This document shows positions 46,198 to 54,862 of a DNA stretch of 64,000 bases, in pieces; within the stretch, counting starts at the first letter, position 1, and each line of letters starts with the position of its first letter. Location: contig JAPEKQ010000002.1 in assembly GCA_029990205.1 (NCBI GenBank), positions 173,717 through 237,716 of the forward strand. The letters are read 5' to 3'. The notes under the pieces were generated by a model that did not search any database, was not told the DNA's origin, and saw only the letters and a program-made list of their open reading frames with translations. The DNA comes from a bacterium (lineage in GTDB: Bacteria; Joyebacterota; Joyebacteria; Joyebacterales; Joyebacteraceae). Both the position numbers and the translations under genes were made by a program.

Positions 46198-46319
46198 GAA
46201 CATCCTCCACGCACCGGCCCGGACGTCGACAGCAGTATCCGCTCACATACAAGAAGTACCGGACGCGGCCAGTCCTGTCAAGCGCGCCGCGTCGCAGGAC
46301 CACGCCGACTCTCCGGCTC

Positions 46320-46820
46320 TCACCGCCGCCAACCTCTCAATCGAGGCACCCACCGCGGCACATTCGCTTTGTACTCGCGATACGAGTCACCGAACCTGTC
46401 CTCCAGGGCCTTCTCCTCGCTGAGCGGGAAGTAGACGGCGTTGCCGGCGAAGAACACGCATGCCCAGAGCGCCACGGGAATCGACCGGAGAATGAGCGCC
46501 TCGGACACCAGCATGAGAATCGCGCCGATGATCATCGGGTTCCGCACGTGGCGGTACGGACCTCGAACGACGAATCGCGTCGGCGGGTTCCAGGGTGCAG
46601 GTGTACCGTTGCCGTACCTCACGAACAGAGTCGATGTCCAGGCACCCAGCGCGACGCCGGAGCACCCGGCAACGACGCCTATCCAGAAGGTCAAGTCCCC
46701 GAAGCCGGAGAGCTGGTGCTCGAGCCGCGTGCCTGACGCCAGATACACGATCAACAGAGGGATGAAGACCACGACCGTCCCGGGAAGCACGATGATCGCC
46801 TGAAGCAGCTTCCAGCTCAT
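46320..46820 (-). CDS. Isoprenylcysteine carboxyl methyltransferase-like membrane protein (ICMT/PEMT family)
   Basis: 166 residues with four to five helices. The C-terminal half has the family signature: FVVRGPYRHVRNPMIIGAI, followed by LSEEKALEDRFGDSYREYKA and VPRWVPRL. These bind SAM at the membrane and methylate lipids, quinone precursors or other small acceptors. GGAGGGAG lies upstream of the ATG. It sits alone between the CpeT-like and GNAT genes on the same strand, so a target cannot be named. Confidence 0.85.
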   Translation of the reverse strand: MSWKLLQAIIVLPGTVVVFIPLLIVYLASGTRLEHQLSGFGDLTFWIGVVAGCSGVALGAWTSTLFVRYGNGTPAPWNPPTRFVVRGPYRHVRNPMIIGAILMLVSEALILRSIPVALWACVFFAGNAVYFPLSEEKALEDRFGDSYREYKANVPRWVPRLRGWRR

Positions 46821-46860
46821 CCTGGCCTCTCCCTCCGCAGCGGGACCATTGGACCCGCCG

Positions 46861-47523
46861 CTACTCCTCCACTACCTCGGGCACGACACGGTCGAAGACG
46901 TATCCGGCGTGCTCGGCACCCCAGATGTGATTGCCTTCTTCATCCCAGCCGCGGTCCCAGCTGAGGATGCCGTCGGCGGTCACGCGGACCTCAGATGTCG
47001 CGTATGATGCCCCATGGAGTGTGCTCCCGCACTCGCCGACGACCGTCTCACCCTCGAACGCGCCGTCTTCCGTCTTCGCGAGGAAGACAGTGCAGCCGTC
47101 CTTGAGCGTGAGCGAGTCAGGCGAAAGCGCCGCAAGCGGGTGGTCCTCGGACCACACCCCGGCGAAGCGGATCGGGTCGCGGAGAAGGTAGATGTCGCTT
47201 CGGAAGGTTCCCGGCGGATCCTCGGTCAGATGATAGACGCGCTGGCGATAGGGATGGTCCAGGTACGTCGCGACGGCCTGCTCCACGTAGAGCCAGCATC
47301 CGTCCTCGCGCGATGACCAGATTCGCGCCATCTCGAGGCGGATGTCGTAGTAGTTCGTGTCGGCAATCGACTGCGCCTGGCTGCTGAAGGAGCCCGTCAT
47401 CCACTCGGCAAGCGTGTCGAAGTCGCTGACGGTCTCCTGCTGCGAGCAGCCCGTCGTGGCACACGCGGCAACCAGGACCGCGAGAAGGACCACCGCCAGT
47501 GTTCTCTGTCGCATCTGTGACAT
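46861..47523 (-). CDS. CpeT/CpcT-like lipoprotein
   Basis: 220 residues. The signal peptide ends in a lipobox (LAVLVAAC). The mature part has CpeT-family features: LAEWMTGSFSSQAQSIAD, a DIRLEMARIW strand, CWLYVEQAVATYLDHPYRQR, VYHLTEDPPG, and a late DGCTVFLAKTEDGAFEG. CpeT and CpcT attach bilins to phycobiliproteins in cyanobacteria, but homologues without photosynthesis are known and of unknown role. ATG 47523 has GGAG eight bases upstream. It overlaps no gene and lies 30 bases after the DUF374 gene. Confidence 0.8.
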   Translation of the reverse strand: MSQMRQRTLAVVLLAVLVAACATTGCSQQETVSDFDTLAEWMTGSFSSQAQSIADTNYYDIRLEMARIWSSREDGCWLYVEQAVATYLDHPYRQRVYHLTEDPPGTFRSDIYLLRDPIRFAGVWSEDHPLAALSPDSLTLKDGCTVFLAKTEDGAFEGETVVGECGSTLHGASYATSEVRVTADGILSWDRGWDEEGNHIWGAEHAGYVFDRVVPEVVEE

Positions 47524-47552
47524 GATGGAGTCTCCGCCTGTGTGTGGTCGGC

Positions 47553-48302
47553 TCACCAACCAGCTCTCCGGTCGGCCTCAGAGGTCATCTCATTCACGAT
47601 CGCGTCCAGCCCCTCGAGCCCCAAGCGCTCGAGTTCTGTCGACGGTATAGGACGCCCGACGACCACGGCGCACCGCGCGAAGAGCAAGGGCATCATGAAC
47701 CGGTCCCAGGTCTGTGGAACCGTCCACGCCGGACTCGCGCTGACGCCGATCGGGACGATCGAGCAGCCCGACGACTGCGCGGCCGCGACGGCGCCGCCTT
47801 TCGAACGACGCTCTGGACCGCTCGGGCCGTCGAGTGCCACACCGCCGTCCGCGCCCGCTTCGAGCGCGCTCTTCATGGCGATGAGCGCGGCCGTGCCGCG
47901 CCGTCCGCTCGAGCCGCGCACGGTGGCGTAGCCGAACCGCTCGAGCACGCGCGTCAGCACCTCACCCGCGAAACTCGTCGACGTGATGATGACGATACCG
48001 CGGTCCCGGAACGCCGGGACGAGGAGGAACAGTCGGCCGTGCCAGAACGCGTAGATCTTCCCGGGATCGCGGGCGTCGCGCGCGGAGTCCGGACCCGATG
48101 GGGCGTCCCCGCCCGGCGCGCCGCCGGACGGCTCGGCGCTCCCGAGCGCAGCCGCATGCTGCGTCCAGTCGATCCGGAGCGTGGCGGCCACGGCGCTCAT
48201 GACGAGCGCCGCCGCGCCCGACAGAACGGCGATGAACCACCGCGAGCGGGATATCCGCTTCCGCAGTCTCCTGATGCGCGAGCGCTTGCGACCGGGCGCC
48301 AA
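47553..48302 (-). CDS. DUF374 lysophospholipid acyltransferase-like protein
   Basis: About 249 residues. A basic N-terminus and a hydrophobic segment (WFIAVLSGAAALVMSAVA) are followed by a Gly/Ser/Pro/Asp-rich insert, then the family core: IYAFWHGRLFLLVPAF with the catalytic His, IITSTSFAGEVLTRVLERFG, RGSSGRRGTAALI, VALDGPSGPERRSKGG and SIVPIGVSASPAWT. DUF374 is a LPLAT-like acyltransferase, possibly for lipid A or other lipids. I use the TTG at 48302, six bases after the DUF3795 stop, with GGGGAAG upstream. An internal ATG is possible. Confidence 0.8.
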   Translation of the reverse strand: MAPGRKRSRIRRLRKRISRSRWFIAVLSGAAALVMSAVAATLRIDWTQHAAALGSAEPSGGAPGGDAPSGPDSARDARDPGKIYAFWHGRLFLLVPAFRDRGIVIITSTSFAGEVLTRVLERFGYATVRGSSGRRGTAALIAMKSALEAGADGGVALDGPSGPERRSKGGAVAAAQSSGCSIVPIGVSASPAWTVPQTWDRFMMPLLFARCAVVVGRPIPSTELERLGLEGLDAIVNEMTSEADRRAGW

Positions 48303-48307
48303 GACCG

Positions 48308-48652
48308 CTACTTCCCCTTCCTGCGAGCCTCGAGCCCCTCGCGGAGCATCGGAGCCATCTTGAGAAACTCCTCGAGCGTGTCGCAGCCGTAGTCGTCGCA
48401 CTCGGCGCACGTCGTCACGCCGCGCTTCACTCCGCACAGCCTGACCGTGCACACGCTGCAGTGACCGAGCTTGACCTCGCCGTCGCTGGTGCAGCCACTG
48501 CAGTTGATGTCCTCGGGCTTGAGCTCGGCGTTGTGCATCTTCGACCACTCGGCGGCCGTCTTCGCGCGCAGCTCATCGTCATCGTCTCTCATCGCGATGA
48601 ACGCCGAGCAGTCGGTGCAGACGAGTCCACAGATCCCGATGATCTCAGCCAT
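48308..48652 (-). CDS. DUF3795 cysteine-rich protein
   Basis: 114 residues. GICGLVCTDCSAFIA at the N-terminus, then CSGCTSDGEVKLGHCSVCTVRLC and TTCAECDDYGC: eleven to twelve cysteines placed as in DUF3795, probably for metal or Fe-S binding. The ATG follows AGGAGGGATCC. It sits 9 bases after the Ni-superoxide dismutase gene and 5 bases before the DUF374 gene, so all three may be one operon. Function unknown. Confidence 0.85.
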   Translation of the reverse strand: MAEIIGICGLVCTDCSAFIAMRDDDDELRAKTAAEWSKMHNAELKPEDINCSGCTSDGEVKLGHCSVCTVRLCGVKRGVTTCAECDDYGCDTLEEFLKMAPMLREGLEARRKGK

Positions 48653-48661
48653 GGATCCCTC

Positions 48662-49138
48662 CTAGTGATGATACGGGTGCGGGTCACCGAAGTACGAGAC
48701 ACAGAACGCTTCGGTCGTCGCGAGCAGCTTCGCTGGAACATCGGGGTCAACGGTCTGCTTGCACTTCATCGCGAGAGTGAGCATGTGATGGAGTCCGCCC
48801 AGTCTCTCGTGATAGACGGCGCGAGCCTCGTCGTCTCCAGGAGCTCCCGGCTTGATGCGCTGCGCGAGGAAGTACTCGGAAACGATGTCCTGGATCGCCT
48901 GTGCGTGCTCCTCCTTGGTGATGACCCAGCGCACGATCTGATTGTAGTTCTTCGCGCCGTCCATCGAGAGCTCGCTGATCTGGACCATGGCCTTCTCGAT
49001 GGTCCGGGCGTGCTCCTCGATCATGCCGATCCGCATGGCGTCATCGTAGATCCCGCACGGGACCTGACAGTGCGCCATCACCGCGCTCGGAACAAGGACT
49101 GCCAGCGACACTGCCAGGATCAGGGTTCTTGCTCTCAT
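48662..49138 (-). CDS. sodN: Nickel superoxide dismutase with an N-terminal signal peptide
   Basis: 158 residues. The signal peptide is RTLILAVSLAVLVPSAVMA. Cleavage after Ala22 would expose HCQVPCGIY, the Ni-hook in which His, two Cys and the backbone bind nickel (mature His1, Cys2 and Cys6). The helical remainder matches NiSOD in EEHARTIEKAMVQI, NYNQIVRWVITKEEHA and the C-terminal YFGDP. Streptomyces NiSOD has a short propeptide removed by SodX instead. No sodX gene is nearby, and signal peptidase could do the trimming. Strong AGGAGGAGATC ribosome site. Likely periplasmic. Confidence 0.9.
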   Translation of the reverse strand: MRARTLILAVSLAVLVPSAVMAHCQVPCGIYDDAMRIGMIEEHARTIEKAMVQISELSMDGAKNYNQIVRWVITKEEHAQAIQDIVSEYFLAQRIKPGAPGDDEARAVYHERLGGLHHMLTLAMKCKQTVDPDVPAKLLATTEAFCVSYFGDPHPYHH

Positions 49139-49153
49139 GATCTCCTCCTCTGA

Positions 49154-51601
49154 CTACTCGGCCTCTCGGTTCTTCACGTACGTATCGAGCCAGGTCTCCG
49201 TCTCCCAGAGCAGATGGAGCAGCGATTCCCTCGCCCGGTAGCTGTGACTCTCGTGCGGAAGCATCACGAACCGCACCGTCGCCCCGTGTCCCTTGAGAGC
49301 CGTGAAGAACCGCTCGCTCTGCATCGGGAACGTACCGGGGTTGTTGTCGGCCTCTCCGTGCACCAGAAGGAGCGGCTCGTTGACCTTGTCCGCGTGCATG
49401 AACGGCGACATCTCGAAGTAGGTCTCGGGCGCCTCCCACAACGTCCGATCCTCCGACTGGAATCCGAACGGCGTGAGCGTCCGGTTGTATGCACCGGTCC
49501 GCGCGAGCCCGGCCGCGAAGATGTCGGAGTGCGCCAGCAGGTTCGCCGTCATGAACGCGCCGTACGAGTGCCCGCCAATGGCGATCCGGTCGCGGTCGGC
49601 CACGCCGAGCCGCACGACCTCGTCAACGGCCGCCTGCGCGCTCGCGACGAGCTGTTCGAGATGGGTATCGTTCGGCTGCGCGTCGCCCTCTCCCACGATC
49701 GGCATCGTCGGACCGTCGAGCACCGAGTAGCCCTGCGTGAGCCAGACGAGCGGCGACCACCAGCCGACCCAATCGAACCGATACGGCGACTCGTTCACCT
49801 GACCCGCGGCGTCGGCGCTCTTGAACTCGCGCGGATAGGCCCACATCACCATCGGGAGCGGACCGTCACGCTCCGCTTCGTACCCTTCGGGCAGATAGAG
49901 CGTCCCCGTCAGGTCGACGCCGTCCTCACGCTGGTAGCGGATCAGCTCCTTGCTCGCGCGCGCGAACTCCGGGAGCGGGTTCTCGCTGAACGTGATCTGC
50001 CGGAGCGTCCCGTCCGCAAGGTCGCGGATGAAGTAGTTCGGAATGTCGTCGACGGACTCGCGTCTCGTCAGGACGTGCTGTCCCGTCTTGTTGAACACGA
50101 GGATCGGCCGCTCGTAGAACGGCGCCTCGGATCGGAAGAGCCGCTGCGTCTCTCCGTGATAGGTATCGAACGCGTCGAGGAACGGCCGGTCGCCCTCGGG
50201 CGACGCCCCGTCGCCGACGAGGAAGATCGTGTTGGCGTCGTCGGCCGTCAGCATCACGCTGCGCCCATATCCGTTGCGGGTCATCACGGGCTCGCCGGGA
50301 TCGTTGTACCGGTCCTCCCACGAGTAGTCCATGAGCAGCTCGGGCTCGCCGGGCGCGTCAGGCGACACTCGCCAGGCGCGGACCGAGCGCGTGTCCCACC
50401 ACCATTCGCTCAGGATCGCCAGTTCGCCATGTCCCCACCGGACCTCGTCGTACCGGAACTCAAGCGTCGAAAGGACGACCGGTTCGCCGTCGAAGGGCGC
50501 CGAAAGCATGAAGATGCGGTCGCGGACCTCCGCCTCCCGGCCGGCGTCGCCACCGTCGAGAGCCTCTGCCCAGACCAGCGTCGCCGGGGCGTCCGCGCGC
50601 CACTCGACGCTCCGGGGACCCTCGTGCGTGCTTCCCCGCGCGATGGGGATCGACTCCCGGAGCGGCTGATCGGCGACCGTGTGGAGCACGTTCCCCTCAA
50701 GGTCCCACACCTCGATCAGTACCGGGAACCGGTACGAGGGAACGACGTACGAGTACGGACGATGGAGCGTCCACACGAGCAGCTTCGTTCCGTCGGGCGA
50801 CGGGTCGACGCCCCAGCGGACAGCCGGCTCGCCGAGCGGCGTGATCGTCCCGTCGAGATCGATGAGCGCGAGCTGCGTCGTCATGTAGTGGTCGAAGAGC
50901 GCCTCGTCGTGCGGACTCGCCAGAAGATCCTGGTAGGTCCGGGCAGGCGAGAGCTGCCCCAGGTTCTCCTGGACGATCGGACCGTCGGGGACCCGCGAGC
51001 CTGCGGGCTCCTCACCGCGTTCCTCAGGAACGAGGCATGCCACGAGCGCGCTTCCGTCCGACAGCCAGTTCGGTCTGATGCCGGCCGTGAGACTCACGAG
51101 CGGATCGGTCAGCCGGCGCGCCTCGCCGGAAGAAGCCTCGGCCACCCAGAGCTCGACACCGACCGGCGTTGTGTTCGTGAACGCGATACGCTCTCCGTCC
51201 GGCGCCCACGTCACGCTCCCGATGCGCGGGTTCTCGGGCAGTCCCGTGACGGGCTGGCGTGCGAGATCGGAGATCCTCAGGAAGGTCAGCTCCTTGTACG
51301 GCCAGACGCGGCTGCGCGAGTCGTTGTCCGGCTTGATGCGGAGCCCGGCCAGTCGGAGCTCACGCTCCGCAAGTTCCTCGATCCCGGGATACCCGGGCCG
51401 CTGCATCAGCAGCGCCACATCGCGGTTCGGGCTGATGCTCGTTCCCGGCGTGCGGGGCGCGTCGATCACGTCCACGAGCTTCTGCGACGGAAGCCGGTAT
51501 CCGGTCTCCTCCGCCCCCGCCGATGACGCCGCAAGCGCGACGATCAGCATCGCGAGAGCCGCGGCCCGGTACACCGTGCTCTTCGAATGGACTGCTGCCA
51601 C
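49154..51601 (-). CDS. Secreted S9 family peptidase (prolyl oligopeptidase fold)
   Basis: 815 residues. Signal peptide (AAALAMLIVALAASSAGA), a beta-propeller of about 500 residues with WD-like strands (VTWAPDGERIAFTN, WGVDPSPDGTKLLVW), then an alpha/beta hydrolase domain. The catalytic triad is Ser679 in GGHSYGAFM, Asp752 in HGEADNNPG, and His786 in ESHSYRARES. It is a glutamyl- or dipeptidyl-type exopeptidase. The GTG at 51601 is chosen because AGGAGGACGAC lies just before it; an upstream GTG has no site. Confidence 0.9.
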   Translation of the reverse strand: MAAVHSKSTVYRAAALAMLIVALAASSAGAEETGYRLPSQKLVDVIDAPRTPGTSISPNRDVALLMQRPGYPGIEELAERELRLAGLRIKPDNDSRSRVWPYKELTFLRISDLARQPVTGLPENPRIGSVTWAPDGERIAFTNTTPVGVELWVAEASSGEARRLTDPLVSLTAGIRPNWLSDGSALVACLVPEERGEEPAGSRVPDGPIVQENLGQLSPARTYQDLLASPHDEALFDHYMTTQLALIDLDGTITPLGEPAVRWGVDPSPDGTKLLVWTLHRPYSYVVPSYRFPVLIEVWDLEGNVLHTVADQPLRESIPIARGSTHEGPRSVEWRADAPATLVWAEALDGGDAGREAEVRDRIFMLSAPFDGEPVVLSTLEFRYDEVRWGHGELAILSEWWWDTRSVRAWRVSPDAPGEPELLMDYSWEDRYNDPGEPVMTRNGYGRSVMLTADDANTIFLVGDGASPEGDRPFLDAFDTYHGETQRLFRSEAPFYERPILVFNKTGQHVLTRRESVDDIPNYFIRDLADGTLRQITFSENPLPEFARASKELIRYQREDGVDLTGTLYLPEGYEAERDGPLPMVMWAYPREFKSADAAGQVNESPYRFDWVGWWSPLVWLTQGYSVLDGPTMPIVGEGDAQPNDTHLEQLVASAQAAVDEVVRLGVADRDRIAIGGHSYGAFMTANLLAHSDIFAAGLARTGAYNRTLTPFGFQSEDRTLWEAPETYFEMSPFMHADKVNEPLLLVHGEADNNPGTFPMQSERFFTALKGHGATVRFVMLPHESHSYRARESLLHLLWETETWLDTYVKNREAE

Positions 51602-51664
51602 GTCGTCCTCCTCCGTGAGGGATGTCACTGGTCTACCTGATGATGGTCATACGGCTGATGATGG

Positions 51665-52492
51665 TCATACGCGCGTCCGGTCGAGCCCGCCGCTCGCGGG
51701 CGTCTCACCCTCGGACATGGATTTGGATGCGACCACGACCACGCGGTCACACTCCTCGACAGGTGGTTCGAACGCGATCCCCGAATAGGTCTCCAGCACC
51801 CGGAAACCGGCCCGCTCAAGAAGCGGCCCGAGTTCCGCGAGGCCGTACGGACGCTGACGGTGCACCTCAAGCGCTCCGTCGTCGAAGCGGAACACGGTCG
51901 TCGCCTGTCCCACCTGCCGATCGTAGTAGGTCTCCTGGTAGAACACCTCACCGTCAAGCTCGTGCTCGTAGACACCATCCTCATGCGTACGATACATCCG
52001 CTCGGTGTTCGAGTCGAACACGAACAGCCCTCCCTCGGGCAGAACATCCGCGACCGCCCGCATCATCGACAGGACATCGTCAGGGCTCGTGAGGTAGTTG
52101 ATCGAGTCGAACGTGCAGGTCACCGCGTCGAACCGCCCGCCGGATCTCGGCCTGGATCCCTCCGGACCGGTGAAAGGGCCACCCGGGTCGCGCGTGGGAC
52201 AATCCGGCAGCGGCCCGCGCATGTCACCCACCGAGAACGAGACAGCGCGGATGCCGGCCGCGCACACACGAGCCCGTTCGACCATCCGCTCGGAGTGGTC
52301 GACCCCGTGCACGGTGTGACCGCGCCGGACCAGCGCGAGGGCCAGCGTCCCCATCCCGCACGCGATATCGAGAACGGACGCGCGCTCGCGGGCGTGCGTC
52401 GCGATGAGCGTATCGATCATCGGAGCGAAGCGTTCGGAGAAGCTGCTCCACTCGGGCTCGTAGAACCTCGCGAGACGGTCGTATGCCTTCAC
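51665..52492 (-). CDS. Class I SAM-dependent methyltransferase
   Basis: 275 residues. Motif I is VLDIACGMGTLALALVRRGH, with VHGVDHSERMVERARV for motif II and DAVTCTFDSINYLTSPDDV for the later strands. The C-terminal 100 residues have beta strands typical of small-molecule methyltransferases. The GTG start at 52492 has GGGGAGGAGC before it and overlaps the glycosyltransferase stop by 4 bases, so they are coupled. Substrate unknown; a sugar or glycolipid is suggested by the partner. Confidence 0.85.
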   Translation of the reverse strand: MKAYDRLARFYEPEWSSFSERFAPMIDTLIATHARERASVLDIACGMGTLALALVRRGHTVHGVDHSERMVERARVCAAGIRAVSFSVGDMRGPLPDCPTRDPGGPFTGPEGSRPRSGGRFDAVTCTFDSINYLTSPDDVLSMMRAVADVLPEGGLFVFDSNTERMYRTHEDGVYEHELDGEVFYQETYYDRQVGQATTVFRFDDGALEVHRQRPYGLAELGPLLERAGFRVLETYSGIAFEPPVEECDRVVVVASKSMSEGETPASGGLDRTRV

Positions 52493-53766
52493 GCTCCTCC
52501 CCTCGCCTCGTCCCAGACCGCGGCGATACGACCGAACAGCGACGACCACCGGTACGGCTCGAGCGCCCCGGCCACCGTCGCGGGAAGCTTGCCCCCGGAG
52601 TCACACAGCGCCCCGCGGCCGAGTGACTCCTCGAGCGCATCGACGATGCCATCCACGAAGCCGTCCTCGGCCCCGGGCGCGAGCCGGTCAACGCCGTGGA
52701 GCGCGGGCATGGGGATCGTCGACAGGGCATCACCCACGAGCGGCCCGATGCTGCCCGTCACACCCGGGAGCTCGGTCGCCGCGATGCGGCAGCCGCACGC
52801 CAGTGCCTCGATGAGGACCAGAGGGATCCCCTCGTAGAGCGACGGCAGCACGAAGGTGTCGGACGCGCGCATCAGCGCGGCGAGCTCCGGCTGCCCGACC
52901 TCGCCGTGGAGCACCACACCCGGCGCCATCCGCTCCATCCGGAGCCTCAGTGCGTCCGCCTCGCCCCCCGCGCCCGTCCCCGCCACGTGGAGCGTCACGC
53001 CGTCGCGGCGTTCGGACAGCCGGGCGAAGGCGTCGAGAAGCTGAGGCACGCCCTTCGCGCTGCTGTACTTGCCCGCATACAGCACCCGCCCCGCCGGAGC
53101 GGTGCCCTCGCCCGTGTTGGGCGGCTTGAGCGCACGCCCCTCCGTGCAGAAGATGTCCTCCCGGTAGCCCACGCCCACGACGCGGACCCGCTCGGACGGG
53201 ATGTCGAGGATGCGCGTGAGCTCGGCGGCATGTCCGGCGTGGAGCGTGATGAACCGTTCGTTCCGCCGCGCGCCGGCCACGACTGCGCCCTTCAGATGGG
53301 GACAGAGTTCCATCTGCCGGAGCCCGGTCGCGTGACACTGCGTCACGACGGGCACGCCGGGAGCGGCATCCTTGATGATCGAACTGACGAGCCAGACGTG
53401 GTTGGAGTGGATGAGGTCGGGGGAGAAATCCGAAACGACGTTCGCGAGATGACGCGTCCAGACGTTCCGGTAGTCATCGATCTGCCGGGCGTCGAGCTCG
53501 GAGAAGCGCGAGCTCGCGTAGGGCATCACATCGCTCATTCCGGGAACGGCGAACGTGAGCCCGGGTCCGTCACCGCCGAACAGCACCGGAGAGACGGCCA
53601 CACCGAGAGACTCGAGTCCCGCCGCATCCTCGCTCCCTTCGGGAGCGCCGATGACGGCCGCCTGGGTCCAACCCGCGTGCGCGGCCCGGCGCGCGAGCGC
53701 CTCGAGCATCGTCCCGCTCCCGGTGCGCCCGGGGCGTTGCGAGAGAACATGGAGGACTCTTGCCAT
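52489..53766 (-). CDS. Glycosyltransferase family 4
   Basis: 425 residues, GT-B fold. The N-terminal domain has VLHVLSQRPGRTGSGTML and IHSNHVWLVSSIIKD. The C-terminal domain has GRVLYAGKYSSAKGVPQLLDA and the donor motif SLYEGIPLVLIEALACGCRI, in which E-x7-E is present. The TGSGT loop replaces the common PGG of GT4. It precedes and overlaps the methyltransferase gene. Acceptor unknown. Confidence 0.9.
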   Translation of the reverse strand: MARVLHVLSQRPGRTGSGTMLEALARRAAHAGWTQAAVIGAPEGSEDAAGLESLGVAVSPVLFGGDGPGLTFAVPGMSDVMPYASSRFSELDARQIDDYRNVWTRHLANVVSDFSPDLIHSNHVWLVSSIIKDAAPGVPVVTQCHATGLRQMELCPHLKGAVVAGARRNERFITLHAGHAAELTRILDIPSERVRVVGVGYREDIFCTEGRALKPPNTGEGTAPAGRVLYAGKYSSAKGVPQLLDAFARLSERRDGVTLHVAGTGAGGEADALRLRMERMAPGVVLHGEVGQPELAALMRASDTFVLPSLYEGIPLVLIEALACGCRIAATELPGVTGSIGPLVGDALSTIPMPALHGVDRLAPGAEDGFVDGIVDALEESLGRGALCDSGGKLPATVAGALEPYRWSSLFGRIAAVWDEARGGA

Positions 53767-53815
53767 CGGCCTCCCGGATGCTGCGCCGTGCTCCGGCGCC
53801 TGTGTCGAGCAGCTG

Positions 53816-54847
53816 CTACTCGGACCGCGGCGGCTCGAGCGTACACGGCTCTCCGCGCACGGCCTCGCCGAGGAGACAGAGGACGTACGGGTGCAATCTC
53901 GTCAGATACTCGTTCACTTCCTCACCCGCGCGAGTCTCGGTGGCGAAGACGTCACGGACCCGCTGCCACTCCGGATCGGTGCGGACGAACCCGCCCCTGA
54001 CCTTCACGGAGGCTCCCGCGGCGAACGTCTGTCGCTCGTTCCCGGCCGCGACCGCGCCGGCAGGACGATGTCCGTCGAACTCAACGGCCATCAGACCGGA
54101 GATGTGGGCTACGTACTCGTCCCGAGGAATGAGGCTGTACCCCCAGCGTTCAGTGACGTTCTCGTAGCGGTGTGATGTATAGAGAAGCACGGGACGGTCG
54201 CCGGCGATCTCAAGCGTCGCCGCAACGTAGACGCCGAGACGGTCAAGGTCGCGCGCAGGCTCCGTTCCGTAGACATCGCGAACATCCGGGAAGAACGCAT
54301 CGACGGCATCGTGGAGCGGCTTCGCCGCGTCGAGCGCGGACCGCCATGCGTCGCCGTGACTCCAGTAGTCGAACACGGGGATGCCGACATACCCGACGAG
54401 CGCGCCAGGTCGCTGTCGCTTGATCTCGTCGACGACGGAGACCATCTCCGCAACGACGGAATCGAAGCGCTCGTGGTCCTCCCCCGCGAGAAGGGGCTCG
54501 GTCACACCGTCGCGCCACTCGATGACGATGTACCCGTCGTAGTCGGCCGGGACGTGTGTGTTCACCCAGTTCTCGAGCAGGGCCGGCGTCTCGAATGCGC
54601 CGTTGCCGTACGGGTCGATCCCGGACTGCGGAAGGAGCGGGGTCGGCACAATGCCCCAGATGCCGTACTCCTCGAACACTCCCTCGGTCGTCGCGAGCGT
54701 CCCGAGCAGCACGGGCGGATCGGTGGCGACGGCGACACCCGGCGACGATGCCACGAGCGCGACGATACCGAACGCGACGAGGACGCCGCGGCCGGGCAAC
54801 CTGAAGGATCCGATCGAGCGCGATCTGTTGTGGGTCACGCGGTGCAT
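53816..54847 (-). CDS. Exported protein of unknown function, TIM-barrel glycosidase-like
   Basis: 343 residues with a signal peptide (GRGVLVAFGIVALVASSPGVAVA). The mature part has alternating strands and helices: GYIVIEWRDGVTEP, VVDEIKRQRPGALVGYVGIP, then LGVYVAATLEIAGDRPVLLYTSHRYENVT. This resembles hyaluronidase-like or DUF4434-type glycosidase folds in strand order only, and I cannot name catalytic residues. Unknown otherwise. It lies between the glycosyltransferase and a methyltransferase gene on the same strand, with AGGAGGAG before the ATG. Confidence 0.6.
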   Translation of the reverse strand: MHRVTHNRSRSIGSFRLPGRGVLVAFGIVALVASSPGVAVATDPPVLLGTLATTEGVFEEYGIWGIVPTPLLPQSGIDPYGNGAFETPALLENWVNTHVPADYDGYIVIEWRDGVTEPLLAGEDHERFDSVVAEMVSVVDEIKRQRPGALVGYVGIPVFDYWSHGDAWRSALDAAKPLHDAVDAFFPDVRDVYGTEPARDLDRLGVYVAATLEIAGDRPVLLYTSHRYENVTERWGYSLIPRDEYVAHISGLMAVEFDGHRPAGAVAAGNERQTFAAGASVKVRGGFVRTDPEWQRVRDVFATETRAGEEVNEYLTRLHPYVLCLLGEAVRGEPCTLEPPRSE

Positions 54848-54862
54848 GACTCTCCTCCTGGG

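Noticed and set aside
49214-51526. 770-codon plus-strand frame opposite the S9 peptidase
   Set aside because: Same GC-driven antisense pattern; the S9 peptidase has a full catalytic triad.
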